The position numbers and the translations under genes were made by a program. This document shows, piece after piece, positions 6,495-7,644 of a DNA stretch of 7,644 nucleotides; position 1 is the stretch's first letter; each line of letters opens with the position of its first letter. Source of the DNA: Planctomycetaceae bacterium (GTDB lineage Bacteria > Planctomycetota > Planctomycetia > Pirellulales > UBA1268); NCBI GenBank assembly GCA_030616935.1, contig JAUWWJ010000068.1:1-7644 (forward strand), given 5' to 3'. The notes beneath the pieces were generated by a model. It was not told where the DNA came from. It searched no databases and was given only the letters and a program-made list of their open reading frames with translations.

Positions 6495-7528
6495 GTTTCT
6501 GCGTCTTTCCTTAAAACAGTTTCGTGTTTCGAAATCATTTCGTAAGAACCTACTTCAAGCCCACTATAAGCATCACGACAGATTCGATTCATAAGCGTAT
6601 TAGATTTAAGATACAACGGCAGGCCATGCTCACGACCAATAATCCGTCGGGCATCCACTGCCGAATATATAATTTCGGGTGGCATCCATCTTCGTGGCAT
6701 ACCTGTATATCCGAGTGCATCAACTTTTGTACGGGATTCAAGCAAATGGAAAAATCGTAACGCATCATCTCGCGAGTTAATGGTGAGTGAAACACGATCC
6801 ACGCACGCAAGTGTTTCACGATATTTTCCACACGGTGCAAATGCGTCACACCGAACTGCAGGGGCTACAAAAATAAGCCGTGTATCTCCCGGTCGGCTCT
6901 GCCAAGGACTGACTGGCCTGCCTTTATTTTCTGCCGCAACGAGATCCTCTAGAGCCTCGAGTGTGATAAGTGCACCAAAGCTGTATCCGATAAAGACGAC
7001 GGGACGCTCAGGGTCTATTTGGCCGAGGAGCCATGCCAGATAGTGTCCCTCTGTAAAACATCGTTGATATTTGTTACGTCCATCTTTTAACAAGCAGCCA
7101 TCCTGCTGACTGGGCCATGAATAAATCATTAACTGTGTGTCCGCAGCATGCGATGTGAAAGAATTACAACGCCTTGCAAGGCGTATACCCTGTTGTTTTG
7201 CCGACCAGGCGTCGTAGCGATTGCCATGCAGGAAAATAACAAGAGGTCCTTTCCCCGAAAGCAAACTTCCAATGTCGTCTGAAAGCCATCGACAATGCGC
7301 TGATTCATATCGCTGGACAGATGGCTTCACTACCTCTGGTAAATGACAAATTCCTGGAAGATGCCTTGTGCTGAATACCCAGATTTCTGGTTCGCAGCAC
7401 ACCTCACCGTTATTCGATGAACCAAAGGCGGGAGCTACAACACACGCGCACAATCCGAAGGCCAAAGCGAGGCCGGACAATCTGCGCAATCGGTACAAAC
7501 TTATTTCTTTAATGTGAGTCCCTGACAT
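6479..7528 (-). CDS. Secreted alpha/beta-hydrolase, serine hydrolase
   Basis: The product is 349 aa. The N-terminus has a basic start (LYRLRR, 11-16) and a hydrophobic core (about 18-34) ending in APAFGSS, a typical Sec signal peptide, so the protein is probably exported. The mature part has FLHGNR (99-104, oxyanion region), IYSWPSQ (135-141) and the nucleophile elbow GYSFG with Ser183, followed by ALITLEAL. N251-D255 (NSRDD) may supply the acid and H301 in REHGLPLYL the histidine of the triad. Motifs such as STRxLP, WSWPS-like and GYSFGA are ones I associate with a hydrolase family common in planctomycetes and without known substrate. About a dozen cysteines (44, 45, 61, 79, 121, 145, 157, 227, 233, 242, 318) fit disulphides outside the cytoplasm. 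The stop at 6479-6481 lies inside the last codons of the opposing dehydratase remnant. No Shine-Dalgarno sequence is visible; the signal peptide supports the start. Confidence 0.85.
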   Translation of the reverse strand: MSGTHIKEISLYRLRRLSGLALAFGLCACVVAPAFGSSNNGEVCCEPEIWVFSTRHLPGICHLPEVVKPSVQRYESAHCRWLSDDIGSLLSGKGPLVIFLHGNRYDAWSAKQQGIRLARRCNSFTSHAADTQLMIYSWPSQQDGCLLKDGRNKYQRCFTEGHYLAWLLGQIDPERPVVFIGYSFGALITLEALEDLVAAENKGRPVSPWQSRPGDTRLIFVAPAVRCDAFAPCGKYRETLACVDRVSLTINSRDDALRFFHLLESRTKVDALGYTGMPRRWMPPEIIYSAVDARRIIGREHGLPLYLKSNTLMNRICRDAYSGLEVGSYEMISKHETVLRKDAETQKSE

Positions 7529-7644
7529 CAGCGTTGAACCACAGTCCGTTGAAATAAACTACTGAAACCACCATATTCACCGCGAAAATGATGGTTTGTA
7601 AAACAATGCGGTTTCCGTAAACCTTAACGGTCACCTTCAACCCT
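7529..7644 (-). promoter_or_regulatory. Upstream region of the hydrolase gene
   Basis: These 116 bases lie before the hydrolase start and should hold its promoter. The best -35-like hexamer on the minus strand is TTTACA, with only a poor -10 candidate (GAATAT) 18 bases on. I see no other structure or gene here. Confidence 0.2.

Overview
This window looks like chromosomal DNA of a planctomycete (Pirellulaceae-like, moderate GC). The lineage call is inference. It rests on a secreted serine hydrolase of a type I associate with planctomycetes, a CvpA-like membrane protein with a Pro-rich, Asp/Asn-rich EF-hand-like tail, and starts that mostly lack a Shine-Dalgarno sequence. No rRNA, tRNA, CRISPR array, insertion sequence or phage gene was seen.

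Layout. 1-197 (+) is the C-terminal end of a GspE/PilB-type secretion or pilus ATPase. 243-1181 (+) is a CvpA-like membrane protein with an EF-hand-like tail. 1182-1293 is a convergent gap with a hairpin. 1294-3406 (-) is the sucC-sucD pair for both subunits of succinyl-CoA synthetase, sucC first. 3407-3653 is a 247-base divergent control region with small hairpins. 3654-4826 (+) is a GT4-type glycosyltransferase and 4913-5896 (+) a GalE-like NAD-dependent sugar-nucleotide epimerase. 5897-6478 contains no intact long gene: it starts with a possible 37-codon ORF, followed by a badly decayed GDP-mannose 4,6-dehydratase-like gene. 6479-7528 (-) is a secreted alpha/beta hydrolase. 7529-7644 is its upstream region.

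How the parts relate. sucCD is housekeeping TCA-cycle metabolism. The glycosyltransferase, the epimerase and the dehydratase remnant run in the same direction and all belong to nucleotide-sugar or surface-polysaccharide chemistry, so this was probably a larger glycan locus that lost its GDP-mannose branch. The remnant has at least two reading-frame changes, an in-frame stop and a missing centre, while fragments of its N-terminal and C-terminal parts are still readable. It is the most informative non-routine feature here. I see no clear sign of a wholly new system; the other items worth checking are the EF-hand tail on the CvpA-like protein and the paired hairpins in the divergent region.
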